DNA of 64,000 nt. Origin: Schistocephalus solidus. Its lineage: Eukaryota; Platyhelminthes; Cestoda; Diphyllobothriidea; Diphyllobothriidae. The translations under genes were made by a program, and so were the position numbers. The notes under the pieces are model-generated. The model was not told where the DNA came from. It saw only the letters and a program-made list of their open reading frames with translations, and ran no database searches. Below are positions 45,516 to 57,445 of the stretch, piece after piece (positions within the stretch are counted from its first letter, which is position 1; every line of letters begins with the position of its first letter). Where the stretch lies: assembly GCA_017591395.1 (NCBI GenBank), contig WEDG01007211.1:32024-96023 (forward strand). The letters are read 5' to 3'.

Positions 45516-45650
45516 TTTAGGTTAAGTCTATCTTTAGGGTTAAGGTTTGGGTTTCGTATTCACTGTAGGGTAGGGCTTTTTAGGGTAGGGCTTAGGTTAT
45601 GATTGAGGTTTTAGTTTAATTTTATGTTAGAGTTATGCCACGGGACTTTT
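45516..45650 (+). repeat. Degenerate TTAGGG-like repeat, copy 3
   Basis: GGGTTTAGGTTAAG, TTTAGGGTTAAGGTTTGGGT and TAGGGTAGGGCTTAGG, then ATGTTAGAGTTATGCCACGG. It resembles 29462 and 30255. Confidence 0.5.
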
Positions 45651-45825
45651 TAAGCTTCCGGAAATTTATCGCGAGGCCATCTGCTGTAAGTGAGTGAGAC
45701 GTTCCTATTCCAGTGTCCTAATTAGGCCGCCATACAAGTCATCCTTAAGCCGATTTTCAGTAGACAAGTTGTAGGGAGGCAGTGAAGAAGGGAGGAGTAA
45801 GCATTCGTTTCCTACCATAACAATA

Positions 45826-45949
45826 GTGGTGGTGGTGTTGGTAGTAGTAGCTGTTGTAGAAGTAGTAGTAGTAGTCTTAGAAATCGTAGTAGCAGTAGTA
45901 GTAGTAGTCTTAGTAGTAGTAGTAGTAGTAGTAGAAGTAGTAGTAGTAT
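45826..45949. repeat. (GTA/GTG)n imperfect microsatellite, 124 bp
   Basis: GTA and GTG triplets with a few GAA and CTTA interruptions. It abuts the left arm of the long inverted repeat. Confidence 0.85.
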
Positions 45950-46776
45950 CAATGTTTACGGTTGGAGCTTTTATGAGAGGAAGCGTGGAGTTCTTAAATG
46001 TATTTTAAGAAGGGAAAATATACAGGAAGATAGTTCAGGGGACTTTGTGCATATCCGTTCCCTACCCGGTAAACCGCCCACTCTTCTCGCACACAACACA
46101 TAGGAAATTTGTCAAGCCGTTATTTACTGATTAACAGGATGACGATACTACTGAAATTGTGCTCCCCAGGTAGCATGTGAAAAAAGGAGAGTTGTTTACG
46201 GCTATCCAGCCTCGGAGACTGGGCACAAAGCAGACTGCCATCCCGCCGGGGTCTGCAGTCACCTCCACCCCCGCTCCATGATGGCGTGAAATCCTGGTGA
46301 ACGCCAATTATTGCTATGGTCGAAGAGGCTGAGGGGGAGAGGCGACAACGGAATGGGCAGGGGGTTCCACTTTGTGCCCACAGAATTGGCCGCGCACCAG
46401 GCCAACTGCGTGTACAACCCGCGCCTGGCACAAAGTGAGGGGCGTGCACGACGCTCCACCAGGTCTCTCTGACACCGGGTAACCGAAATCGCTGCTCGAG
46501 GCTTTGGAACAAACCCAACCCCTCTGGCAGTGAACGCCCCTTCATCCCTCTCGTATGATATGTTACGTGAGAAGCAAACTTTCAGTAGTGTTGCCGTCAG
46601 GTTATTCATTAAATGACGACTTGACAAACTTACTACTGTTGTGGGCGTGAAGAATGGGCGGTTTACCGGGTGTGGCACGGATATTACCCTCCTGCATATT
46701 CCCCCCCTTTTTAAATATATGTAGGAAGTCGAAGCTTCCTCTGCTAGAAGCTCCAACCGTAAACATCGCTACTACC
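45941..46776. repeat. Foldback-type element with about 220-bp inverted arms
   Basis: The left arm (45941-46180) and right arm (46560-46776) are inverted copies. Landmarks in both are ATGTTTACGGTTGGAGCTT, ATATCCGT, ACCCGGTAAACCGCCCA, AATTTGTCAAG or AGTTTGTCAAG, and ACTACTGAAA. A centre of about 380 bp separates them and holds no clear coding sequence. No target-site duplication is obvious. It could be a MITE or foldback element, or two opposite insertions of one repeat. Confidence 0.75.
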
Positions 46777-47850
46777 GCGCTGGCAGGAAACCTTCCCCAT
46801 GGATTATCTCGCTGCAGCGTGTCTACTTAGTTCGCTTTAGTACATTACAATAGGAGAACTGTATGAATATAATATTTTCCTTCTTCTTTTGATACTGTTT
46901 GTCGTATGTAGGCTGTAAGGGAATCCCAACAACCGTTACTGCAAAACTAACCTCCGGCAGTGAACGCCTCTCCCTAGAAGCTTAAATGCCTCATTGTCAG
47001 ATCTGTCATTAAAGCTGGTTTTTGTCTTTCCTGGGCTTTTTGTTCCGACTGACGACGCATTTTGTTGTTGGTTTCAATCCCGTCAATTCGCATCTCTCCT
47101 GGGACAAACATTTGCATCTGCAGTGCATTCTACCCCGCCGAGGCAGCTCAGAAACATGTTTTGCAGGGCTGTCTTTCAAATTACATCGCTCAGGCACCAG
47201 GGTTGTCGGAAAAGTTTTGACGGAAGTGTGCGCTATCAGTAACTCATTGTTTTCTTTAGCCTCGACGGGATGTTTATAAGTGGCTCCGGTGGAATTTACT
47301 TCGTGACTAACCTGTCTGCGGATCTGATGTCTTTTGTTTTTGACGATTGTGAAGTCTCGCGCTGCCTGGTATTTTCCTTAACCTGATTCACTAGTTTTTA
47401 CCGCTTCCCGCATTCTCGGGCCTCATAGAGTGCAGCTGCATTCAACTATTCCTTCGATCGGTGTTTCCTTTTTAGGACTCAGCAGCGTAGTTTTATGAAC
47501 ATTGCTGTGAATCGCTGATATTGCAGCGTCTGTTGCTTATCTGGCAACTGCTTCAGTGAGAAAGGCTAGTAACTAGACAAGAAATGGTCACTGAAACGTT
47601 GGAGGGAGTATGGAGCGAGACTAAAACGACTTCAAGTGTGTAACTTGGGTGACTTGGGGCTCACTCTTGAGCCCTGCTAACAGCCGCGCAGCGGTTTGTA
47701 TTATAGACCGATGAGCCCCAAGGCACACCGAGTTCCGTAACCGCTTAGTGAGCGCGCACCCACCATATTTATATCATTATGTCGGACGCGCAGTAAGAGT
47801 ATAGTGGTCCTTGTCTGCGCTGCTCATGTGCTTCCTCCTTTTACTCTCAG
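46777..47850. other. No feature recognised before exon 4
   Basis: Intronic. The last 20 bases form the exon 4 polypyrimidine tract. Confidence 0.45.
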
Positions 47851-48032
47851 AGAATCTGGTGCCTGCCGGTGAGTCGGTGAACCGTGTATCCCTCAGCGGC
47901 GCTGACCGAGAACTTGTAGAAAGTTTTCCTCTTCTTAAGGATGCCCTCGGTGCCAAGCTGTCTTCCTCTTCAACTGCCACCTCCTCGACCTCCGCCTCAC
48001 CTGCCTCCGACAACCAGCGGCAGCACCAGCAG
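47851..48032 (+). CDS. Exon 4 of the unidentified gene
   Basis: The exon is 182 nt, from CCTTTTACTCTCAG to GTATGT (48033). With the G left by exon 3 the first codon is GAG, then NLVPAGESVNRVSLSG and ADRELVESFPLLKDALG, followed by a Ser/Thr/Ala-rich run and DNQRQHQQ. It leaves in phase 0, matching the exon at 59789. The first half continues the folded-looking region (charged, with an LVESFPLLKDAL helix). From about residue 35 the protein becomes low-complexity, as is common in nuclear regulators. Confidence 0.75.
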
Positions 48033-50299
48033 GTATGTTGGCCTCTTGCTTTCTGGTCACATCACAGAGAGTAGCAGTTCTTCCCTTTTCTCTCCTGGTG
48101 TTTGGTTGCTTTTTTAATCATCTACGGAGCAGTCCTCTGGAGAGACCTTACCCTCAGGACCCCAACCGCTTCCGTTATCCAAGTGGGGATGGCACTGGGG
48201 GCTTCTACATAATTTGGATGGTAGCGAAGGGTCCTTCCGGACCATCATTATCATCATTACATCTCGTAGATGTGTGGTTAACTTAAAATGTCGGGTCATG
48301 AGGTTAGGGGCAGTGACTGATCAGACCTTTTGCACCAATCCCACAACCGATTGATTGATCGACTCGGACAGTCGATTGGTGCATGGGAAATGGAAGAAGG
48401 AGAGTGAGAATGTCACTGAGTACTCCATTCTCACGACGCATAATCACACTCCTCACTATATTAACTATGCTGCGATTCATTTCTGACAAAGCGCCAAGAA
48501 TCGTGGTGTGGAGGGCTGTCAACTGACAAAATAAGTCGGTAATCCACGGGATTCCTTTCGCGTGTGTAGTCTTGTTGGCGTTCTCATCTATGTGTGATCG
48601 TAAACCCACCAAGTGTATTCCGGTACATGGAGCGTGTTTGTGGCACGCGTGGACGGACCGTTCAACTTTGTCAGTCATCTTCAGTTTGCCTGGCCATAAA
48701 AACACGTTCGGGCGCGGGGGTTAGACGGTGCGGCTGAGGCTGTACTGGTCTCCCTCACGAATTTGCCGGTGTTGTGCCCGCTTTTTCGGGTAGGTCACTT
48801 GCAATGGTCGACCTGTCGGGTAGGAATTTATCACTGGAGACCTGTGTAGTCTACTTGAACGTGCAGATGTGAGGTGTTAATCGATGGCCAGTCGGTGTAT
48901 TTCTAGAAGGTGGCAGCTAGTGTGAACCCAGAACTGGCAGCTGCTGCATCCAAATGCGTTGGATCCAAACGGTTTCTCTCTAGCTACTACAAAGCCTTTT
49001 TCTCCCTAATGTTACTGTCGTAGTGCCCCTCCACTCCTTTAAAGTCTAGTTCATGTGGTTCCAGCAGTAAACATGCCTGTGACACATGAAGCCACTGGTG
49101 TAGCCCCGTCATTCACGGTGCGGATTCCCACCTCTGGTCATTTGCGATTGAAGTCTGCTAAAACTGGGACTGAGGAGCGAGGCAGAAGCTGCGTAAGTCT
49201 TCCTCATCGCCACCACCGCAAGCCCGTTCATGCGCCTGCTTCCGCTGTCTCCCCAGGTACTGTTGGTCTGCTCGCGTAAGATGCCTGAATTGCCGCACGT
49301 GTCGCGGAATCACCACTTCACGTCATGACTGAACGGTGATCCCAGTTTACTACAGCGGCTGTTTACACACCATACTGGGTGTCTGTGTGTGCCGACCACC
49401 CCGATTACTCCTAAGCGGTGCTGTGTGTGTGTTTTTGTGTGCAGGCGTAACTGTTTCATGTCTGAGATTCACTCAGTGCGTCAGGCAGACTGTGGAGTGA
49501 GAGAGAGGTGCGGAGAGTAAATAGTCCGTTCGCATGACTCGGTGGAGTGCCCGGCTGTTGGGCGACAGCATGCGCGTGTGTTTGCTCTCCAGATCTGCGG
49601 TGGTTAGTCTCTCGGGGGTGGGTGGTTGTGGTTGAGAGAGAGAGAGAGAGATAGGACTAGATGCGGTGACGGTGCGACTGCGCCACTGCCTCCCCTCCAC
49701 CGCCGCTGCCGCCCTTCCGGGCTGCTCAAACACGGTGCCGAGAGAAGCGTGCACGCGCACATACACAGCGCTGACACATGCGGTCGGGCGCACAAATACA
49801 CGCAGCAGCAGCCGTCGCCGCAGTTAATGAGGCGGCAGAAGTGGTCGTATATGATATTAATCGCGTCTAACCATCGGCAAACGGGGGCTGCTCCCCCCTC
49901 CCGCCCCCCGCAGCCTCCCTCCGATTTCGGAAATCTCGTGATTCACCACCGATGGTTATCTCAAAACTGCCCTATATAGGCCCTGCCTACCCTCGACTTC
50001 GCTCCGCTGGCGAGTACCCCTCCCTCGTACACGAACCTAGTTGCAACTCGAGGGGAAATACAACCGCGTCAGCTGCGATTTTGTCCGCACGAAACTTACT
50101 GTTACTCGGTCTTGTGTTTGTGTAGCACGATCCTGGTCCTCCTCTCCCGTCCCTCCCTTCCATCCACCAACTTCCTTATTATCTTCAGAATGGCTGTCCT
50201 CGGCAAATGGTTGGTCCTAAAAATCTTGTCATTGAGGCATATATGAGCTAGAGAGGGGGGAGCGAAAGAGAACAGAAGTAACGAAGGAAAGATTTGAAA

Positions 50300-50320
50300 A
50301 AGAAGAAGAAGAAGAAGAAT
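50300..50320. repeat. (GAA)n microsatellite
   Basis: About six AAG/GAA units. Confidence 0.85.
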
Positions 50321-52221
50321 CTGCCTACAAATTGAGCCCAGTTAGCCTAATTTTGGAGTCTGGTGACTTCAGATGTCGCACTCCTGCAGCCACAACATTG
50401 TTAGAGATCCAGGAGGCAAGGAGAGCCAAGCCCCTGGACCCCGATCGCCGTGCTTTTGGCAAACTCCTTGACTTTTCTCTGCCCCTTCCGCCCCGACCCC
50501 TCCCCAAAACCCCCTTCCAGGTATAGGCAAGGGAGGACAACACCGTCCGCTCTCGCAGTTCTCTCAGAGCCTTCGCTGTGTCGCCCGCGCATGCTGGTTT
50601 ACTGAGGCGTGTCCACACATTATTTTCCGGGGTTCCGGCTGCGGTCGCCCAACGCTTCGCTGCTACCAGCGCCTCATCGTGTCTTCGCGTGGTTTGCAAT
50701 GAGAGGGTGAAGGATGTGTGTGAAGTCTACCTCTACGTGCTTTACGTACGGGTCGTGTTGTGGTCTGGTTGACCGAATTCACTCCTTTCGTTTCCAGGAC
50801 AACGAACTAGTTGTTAACCCTGGGCGGGGGAGGAGGAGGCGGTGTCTGTCCCCCAGATCCTGCAATTCACACTTTCTTGACTTTTAAAGTCAAAGAAGGG
50901 GGGGAGGAGGATGACGCGAAAGGAGAGGAGTTAATGTTCCGAGAAGTAGGCTTTTTGCCGTCTATGTGACCTCCGGTCTAATATTTTTCCTGAATCTGTT
51001 GTCCAAGTCAACGTTCGTATGACTTAACCTCTATGGGCACAAACGTCTGCATGTACATGAACGCCTGAGTATCTGAACTGAAAAATAAATTTTCTCGCCC
51101 TACTTTGTGAGAGTTCGCCTACTCCAGGCATCTGCACTAGAACTCCTAACGACATGGTAGTTGGACTATCACATCAGTATATACTATTCGATTCTGTGGA
51201 CTCACTGGACCACAGACCATTGCAAGTAGCAAGATATCCAGCAACTTAGTAGTAATTACTTTGCTTGTCCTACTTTCAAGTAAAAGTTTAATGTTCGCAA
51301 ACAGTGACCTATATTGAATCGTTGTTGTGGCCTAGGTTTGTCTTTATTTTTGTTTTCTCATATTTCTCTTGTCTCCCCGCCCCCTCTCCTCATCACCATC
51401 ATCGTTATTTGTCTTCTGCCTGAATTCTCAACCCACACTTTCATCTCCCATATTTATGTTTTTGCCGTCGTTTTCGTCACAGATACCCTTGATTTTCGTG
51501 TACTGGAGGCGACTGGGTCGAGCGCACGAGGTTCCCGCTGCCACCACAGCACCATCCCCTTTCCTCCTTTCCACGAGTCAAACTGACTCTCGTGGCCTCG
51601 TTTTGGCCCTTTTCGTATTCTTGTCTTCACACGACGCCTACAACCGGCGTGCAGGACGGGTGTGGTTGTACTTGTGTCCTGTATGAAGTCACTGACTTTG
51701 ATGCTCAACGGTACGCACGCATTTTCGTCATGTCTCCGATGACGGGCACGGCTGCGTTCTCGTTGAGGGCCGGTTACCAGACCACCACCGGCTGGTCAGC
51801 GGCGGCTGTGGTGCCAGGAATCAGTGCTCACATGCACCTGCGCAGGGTCGTTAGGTCTCCCTTCCCCGAATCGGTCGCCATCTCCCGCCCCCTTCCCCTT
51901 CTTCTTTCCTGGCAGTGTCGGGTTTCAAGATTGAAACTGCTGCATATGCTGCTGCTGCTGCTTCATGATGGCGCAATCGATCTTCGCACACACGCACGCT
52001 CGACGTTATCTACTGTCACGCACATTGACGTGCGCTCGCACAAAGGACCGCGCCACACTCAGTCCTGCTCTCTCTTCGTGATGATGCCGATCATGATTAT
52101 GGTGTTGGCGGTGGCAGCGGCGGTATTCGTGTCACCGGTGTGGAATGCCATCTCACCACAGAGTGTATATATATGTGTGTGTATGTGAACGGCACGGCAG
52201 TTGTTATTCGGGTTGCGCTCC

Positions 52222-52748
52222 GCTAACAAATGCCGAACACGGGAGGTGTGGTGGCACGCTAGGGGCGACTAGGACTTAGGACACCCAGCCGCGCCAGCCA
52301 CCTGCGTCCTCTCCCACCTCCGGTCTTCTTGACTCTGTCTTGACACCGGGCTCAGGTGGTGGAGGAGTACAGAGTGCGGTAGATGCAGCGCAAGTCTACT
52401 ATCACTTTAAACTAAATCACGCGCAAGTCACCGTCCCTGCTCCACTTTCCCATGGAGCATACGGTGGACATCGTCGGACTACGACGGTCGAACTCTCGTG
52501 TGGGGGTGTGGTGGCACGCCCAGGGCGGCTCCGGCCGCGCCAGCCACCTTCGCCCTCTCCCATCTCCGGTCTTCTCGACTCTGTCTTGACACCGGGCTCA
52601 GGTGGGGGAGAAGGAGAGAGTGCGGTAGCTGCAGCGCAAGGCTACTATCACTTAAAACTAATTCACGCGCAAGTCACCGTCCCTGCTCCACCCTTCCATG
52701 GAGCATACGGTGGACATCGTCGGACTACGACGGTCGAACTGTCGTGTG
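52222..52748 (+). repeat. R440 tandem pair before retrotransposon 5' UTR
   Basis: Two units in a row: 52222-52498 and 52499-52748. Both carry the middle and end blocks (AGTGCGGTAG, CTGCAGCGCAAG, CATACGGTGGACATCGTCGG, GACTACGACGGTCGAACT). The second runs with no visible gap into GTGTGGGGTTGAGGTGG and the 5' UTR of retrotransposon copy 2. Confidence 0.8.
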
Positions 52749-53110
52749 TGGGGTTGAGGTGGTACTAGTTAGGGGGTACATGGATAGCATTTGATCGCTC
52801 CATTTGTCTCATACATGTGGTGAATGCTCCTGTGGCCGCCTTTAACTGGTACCCAACTCTCCCCTGTGGCTCCACGAAGTTGGGTTTTTCCCATCGGTCA
52901 CACCCCGGGCAACCGTCATGACCGGTGGGCTAAACCAGGTGAGGGTCTCCGGTGCTGTGCGTGCCTCCACGCCGGGTATATCTGACTCCCGAACTTCCCA
53001 CCTCCCCCCTCTCAAAAAGTCCTACGGTTTGGGCGACAGCAACCCCGTAGGCGGCCCAGGCTAACTCGGGTCGTTCTCCCACTAAAACAAATCCGTGACC
53101 CATAGTGGAG
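52749..53110 (+). repeat. 5' UTR of retrotransposon copy 2
   Basis: Starts TGGGGTTGAGG or just after, with ACTAGTTAGGGGGTAC. The blocks match 39130-39450 as listed for copy 1. Confidence 0.7.
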
Positions 53111-53118
53111 TTCAACAG

Positions 53119-54800
53119 CCGTCTGGGATGTCCAATGAGGCTGACATCAGCAACTTACTCGCGGATAAGAATGGACTACACAAAGCCTATATGGACCTTC
53201 GGACTGATGCCACCGAAGCAGCCTTTGGTGCCGCCGCCTCTATAGCAGCAGCTGCGGCCGATGCAGGACGCCTGGATGGTCCGAGAGGCTGAGAAAATCC
53301 AGGGGTATGCGGACCGAAATGAAAGAAAATCTATTTTAAAGCCATCAAGGCCATCTACGGCCCCTGTATCAAGGGGTCCGCACCGCTGCTCAACTCTGAC
53401 GGAACAACAGTGCTGACAGAGAAATTGCAAATTCTGAAGCGCTCGGCCGAGCACTTCAGAAATGTCCTTAATTGCTCATCAACCATCTCCGATACTGCAA
53501 TTGACCGGCTCCCTCAAGTGGACACGAACAATGACCTGGATCTGACGCCTTCCCTACCAGAAACCATCCGGGCCGTGCAGCAGATTTCCAGCGGTAAAGC
53601 ACCGGGATCGGACGCACTCCAACCGGAAGTCTACAAGCACGGTGGGCCCTGGCTGACGGCAGAACTCACAACACTCTTCCAGGAGATGTGGCGCCAAGGA
53701 CACGTTCCTTAGGATTTCAAAGACGCGACCATCGTCCATCTCTACAAACGGAAGGGGAACCGGCAACTCTGTGATAATCACAGAGGCATCTCGTTACTCA
53801 ACATCATCGGGAAGATCTTCGCCCGTATCCTTCTCAATCGTCTTAACGGTCACCTAGAGCAGGGCCTGCTCCTGGAAAGCCAATGTGGCTTCCGCCGACA
53901 CTGCGGAAGTACCGACATGATCTTTACCGCCCGCCAGCTACAAGAGAAGTGCCAGGAGATGCGAACTCACCTATACACTACCCTCGTAGATCTATCGAAA
54001 GCCATGGACACGGTGCATCTCGACGGACTGTCGAAAGGCATGTAGAAATTCGGCTGTCCTGAGTGGTTCACGCACATGGTGCGTCAGCTTCCTGACGGGA
54101 TGATGGCACGCGTCACTGACAACGGGATGGTATCCTAAGCATCGGCAGTGACCAACGGAGTGAAGCAGGGCTGCGTATTAGCCCCGCCCTCCTCAGTCTC
54201 ATGTTCTGTGCTATAATGATGGACGCCTACAGTGATGAGCTGCCTGGGATCCGCATCACCTACAGATTTGAAGTGCACCCTCTCAACAGTCGGCGCACGC
54301 AGGTCACAACGCGCGTGTCTACGACTACAGTCCATGACTCTCTCTTCGCGGACGACTGCGCTCTTATCACCGTGACGGAGGAGGACACTCAAAGGAGCAT
54401 GGACCTCTTCGCCGAAGGTTGCGCCAATTTCGGATTAACAATCAGTACAGCCAAAACGGTGGTGATGCAGTAATCGCAGCCCAGCGCGGAATACAAGGAT
54501 TCCCGAATCAATGTCAATGGTGCTCAACTCAAATACTTAGAAATATTCGCTTATCTAGGAAGCACGCTGTCACGCAACACGAGTATCGATAACGAGGTTG
54601 GCCAACGGATCTCGAAAGGCAGTCAGGCACTCGGCCGGCTACGGAGCTCCGTGTGGAATCGCTACGGTATTCACCTGAACATCAAACTGAAGATGTACAA
54701 GGCCGTCGTTTTGACGACACTCCTTTACGGAGTCCTTTACCATCTACTCGAACCAAGCCGCTAAGCTGAATCACTTCCATGTCAGCTGCCTCCGCAGAGT
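53119..54800 (+). pseudogene. Zinc-finger non-LTR retrotransposon copy 2: reverse transcriptase
   Basis: The endonuclease is missing: the 5' UTR joins the linker before the RT (ISNLLADKNGLHKAYMD). RT motifs follow in order: SSGKAPGSDALQPEVYK, LTTLFQEMWRQGHVP, FKDATIVHLYKRKGNRQLCD, NHRGISLLNIIGKIFARILL, SQCGFRRHCGSTDM, VDLSKAMDTV (first catalytic Asp region), VTNGVKQGC, and LFADDCALIT at 54345-54356 with both catalytic Asp kept. The frame is broken by TAG at 53710 and 54043, TAA at 54136, and shifts near 53290, 54170 and 54740. The palm is recognisable but the copy cannot make a full protein. The type is RTE-like by motif wording; exact clade not determined. Confidence 0.8.
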
Positions 54801-55965
54801 ACTGAAGCCGAGTTGACAAGTCAGGATTCCGGACACGAAGTCCTGGAGCGGACAGGAATCCTCAGCATCCATGCCATGCTGAGTCAAGTGCAACTGCGAT
54901 GTAGCGGCCACCTGGTGAGAATGGACTACGAGCGACTACCCAAACGACTTTTCTACGGGGGCTCGCCGACAGGTCAAAAACGACGCTACAAGGAAACTTT
55001 GAAGAAATCGCTGAAGCAACTGCAAATCAACCTGGTGACCTCGGAGGACCTCGCCCAGGATAGACGGACATGGAGTAGATCCGTGAAGTCTGGTGCAGTA
55101 ATATATGAGGCCAACTGGATCGCCGCCACCAAGGCTAAAAGGGCGGCAACGCAGATCAACACCCAGGCCCTTCCAACATGCCCGTGCTGTCAATGCATCT
55201 TCCATGCGCGAATCGGCCTGGTCGGACATCTTCAGACGCAATGCACCAACAATCCGACAATTTCAACTTCTACGTCAAATTCTGCCGACTCTACTTCGGA
55301 CTCCCCAACCCTCACTCCTGGCATCAATTCTATCACCCAAACCATCATAGTAACCAAATCCCAATGCTCATCAACTGTTACCCCCACCACCGCCTTTTCC
55401 GCTGCCGTCACCACCAACACCACCAGCTATGTGGACTCTCCTTAACTGTCCTCAATGCGACCGCATATTCATGTCACGCATCGGCCTGGCCGGTCACTTG
55501 CGAATCCATCGTAGAGACTGGTGAACCAGTGCCTGGAGCACCAACACATAGCAGAGATCGCCGTCTCCATTGCCCTCACTGTCCTCGCGCATTCACTCGT
55601 CGCATGGGCCTATTCGGTCACATGCGCATCCATGTCAGCGGAATTTACCGCAATGCCAACAACACCGATACCCCATGCACACCCTTCGCTCCTGCCATTC
55701 CTACCGCCATCGCCACCCCCGCTACAATGAATGACATCCCCCAGCCTCTACCGATTTCTCCTGCCCACACTGCGCCCGCAACTTCAACTCACGCATCGGC
55801 CTGCTTGGTTACCTGCGAATCCATTGCACGCAGGCTTGTGAACTAGTGCATGGGGATCCAACATACAGTCGCTACGCCCTCCTTCACTGCCCTCACTGCT
55901 CCCGCACATTTACATAACTCATGGGCCTATTAGGACACATGCTTCTCCACGACAACCTGCGGTAA
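54801..55965 (+). pseudogene. Retrotransposon copy 2: RT tail and C-terminal zinc fingers
   Basis: The frame 54813-55445 gives the RT tail ([20 protein letters not shown], then HLVRMDYERLPKRLFYGG, then KSLKQLQINLVTSEDLAQ) and IYEANWIAATKAKRA. It then gives the C2HC-type finger CPCCQCIFHARIGLVGHLQT-Q-C and a Thr/Ser-rich spacer. After a stop and a shift (about 55440) come CPQCDRIFMSRIGLAGHLRI, HCPHCPRAFTRRMGLFGHMR (intact C2H2), a spacer, and finger remnants to about 55965. The order of one C2HC finger, spacer, two or more C2H2 fingers, spacer and two more matches the other copies. Confidence 0.8.
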
Positions 55966-56638
55966 ACCACTGGATGCTAAGGTACATCAGCTCACACTAC
56001 CTACACAAATGCGTAGACAACACCCTCACCATCATCACGTACCTGAGAATATCACGGTTTTCTAGAAACCGTAGCTCGGAAGGCTGGCGATCTGACGCTT
56101 ACACCAGACCACGCCGTCGGCCCAGTGTATGTTCTGTGTGTGTCGAGTGGATGACCAGTGGACTGGGAGTCAGACGGCGATGGCTCCTTCATATCCCCTG
56201 AGTAAGTGAATCCTGGTTTGTGCTTTATTGGGGGCCAGGCCGTGCTGTGGCGCGCGAAGACGGGTACGCCGACTCGTCAGCCAAGGCGCCCACTCCCACA
56301 TCAGACAACTGACTGGCTCGGACGGTGGTCTGATTGTGGGGTGGGTGAGAGAGTGAGGTTAACAGTTCAGCGAATTTTCCTCACTATAGACATTCTAACG
56401 TACTTAAAACTATCACGGTGCGCTAAAAGCCGTGGCTTGGAAGGTTGCCATCTGACGGGAACAGTCGGACCGCTTGGTCAACCCAATGTGTGTTTTGTGT
56501 GGTGTGGCTGACTGGCGGACTATTTGTGTTTTGTGTGATGTGGCTGACTGGCGGACAATGTGTGTTTTGTGTGGTGTGGCTGACTGGCGGACTGAGAGTC
56601 AGGCTGCAATGGCTCCTTCTTAATGTAGCCTTTATGGC
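55966..56638 (+). repeat. 3' UTR of retrotransposon copy 2
   Basis: Two subrepeats are present (near 56080-56190 and 56430-56630), as in 27770-28369. It ends in CTTTATGG before the R440 unit. Confidence 0.7.
56485..56592 (+). repeat. 36-bp minisatellite, three units
   Basis: Units at 56485-56520, 56521-56556 and 56557-56592. The first and third are identical (AATGTGTGTTTTGTGTGG, then TGTGGCTGACTGGCGGAC); the middle differs at a few bases. Confidence 0.9.
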
Positions 56639-56639
56639 T

Positions 56640-56897
56640 CTCCCACTCCGTGGGATCCGAGCCAGGTGTGGTGATACACTCAGGGGCGGCTCCGGCCACG
56701 CCAGCCACCTGCGCCCTCTCCCATCTCCGGTCGTCTTGACTGTGTCATGACACCGGGCTCAGTTGGGAGAGAAGGAGGAGAGTGCGGTAGCTCCACGCAA
56801 GGCTACTATCACTTAAAAATAATTCACGCGCACGTCACCGTCCCTGCACCACCTGGTGTTGAGTATACGGTGGACATCGTCGAAATCGACGGTCAAA
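56640..56897 (+). repeat. R440 copy after retrotransposon 3' UTR
   Basis: CACTCAGGGGCGGCTCCGGC, then AGTGCGGTAGCTCCACGCAA, then GTGGACATCGTCGAAATCGA. Confidence 0.75.
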
Positions 56898-57155
56898 TTA
56901 TAGGTGGTGGTGGTGATAGTAATGTTGTTGTTGGTGGTGGTTGTGGTGGTGGTACGGTTTTCAGCTCCCCTCCCATCTCCGGTCTTTTTGACTCTGTCTT
57001 GACACTGGGTCCAGATGTGGGAGTGGAACAGAGACTGGAGTAGATGCAGTGCAAAGTTTAATGTCACTATAATCCAGTGCCATCCACTGATTCTGCACCA
57101 GCCTTCTGATGAGCATACCTTGAACATAGTCGGAAGACGACGGTCGAACTATCGG
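56898..57155 (+). repeat. GGT-rich run and a second, diverged R440 fragment
   Basis: 56903-56955 is GGT/GTT-rich. From 56964 the R440 middle returns (CCCATCTCCGGTCTTTTTGA, then CTGTCTTGACACTGGGTCC) and ends with GACGACGGTCGAACTATCG. Confidence 0.65.
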
Positions 57156-57445
57156 TACGGTTTTTAGTATTACCTTTATTCGAAGATAGTAGTGGTGTGT
57201 GCGGCGGCGGTAGTGGTGTACGATTTTCGAAGGTGGACGTTCCTGCCACACTTCGCCTATCCTGTGTTCTGCCGGGTCCTAGGATTTTATCGGACAGTAG
57301 GTTATGCCTTAATATATGCTAGACAACAGTCGCCGTATCGAAATACTTTGATGAATTGCGATCTTTCCGTGGGTAGCTGTTTTTTGTTAGGTCGGTGCGG
57401 AGCCATGCCCAATAGAAGCATCAATACGGAGTGTATGATTGGGAG

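Larger units (their letters stand above)
33401..47850 (+). other. Intron of about 14.4 kb with mobile elements
   Basis: Opens GTGAGT and closes CCTTTTACTCTCAG. It contains the second Penelope-like fragment, R440 copies, a nearly 3-kb retrotransposon copy, HHR-C, and two long inverted repeats. Confidence 0.5.

Noticed and set aside
45516..45650. True telomere or subtelomere
   Set aside because: The TTAGGG words are degenerate and short, and at the other loci are embedded in a dispersed repeat; unique sequence continues on both sides.
49055..49198. Possible exon ending at GTAAGT (49197)
   Set aside because: The donor is good, but the acceptor is poor and its phase (1 to 0) cannot fit between exons 4 and 5, which already match in phase 0.
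50325..50699. 124-codon ORF on the - strand and a forward frame ending at a GTATAG donor-like site
   Set aside because: GC-rich block open in several frames by composition; no motif, and the forward piece lacks a good acceptor.
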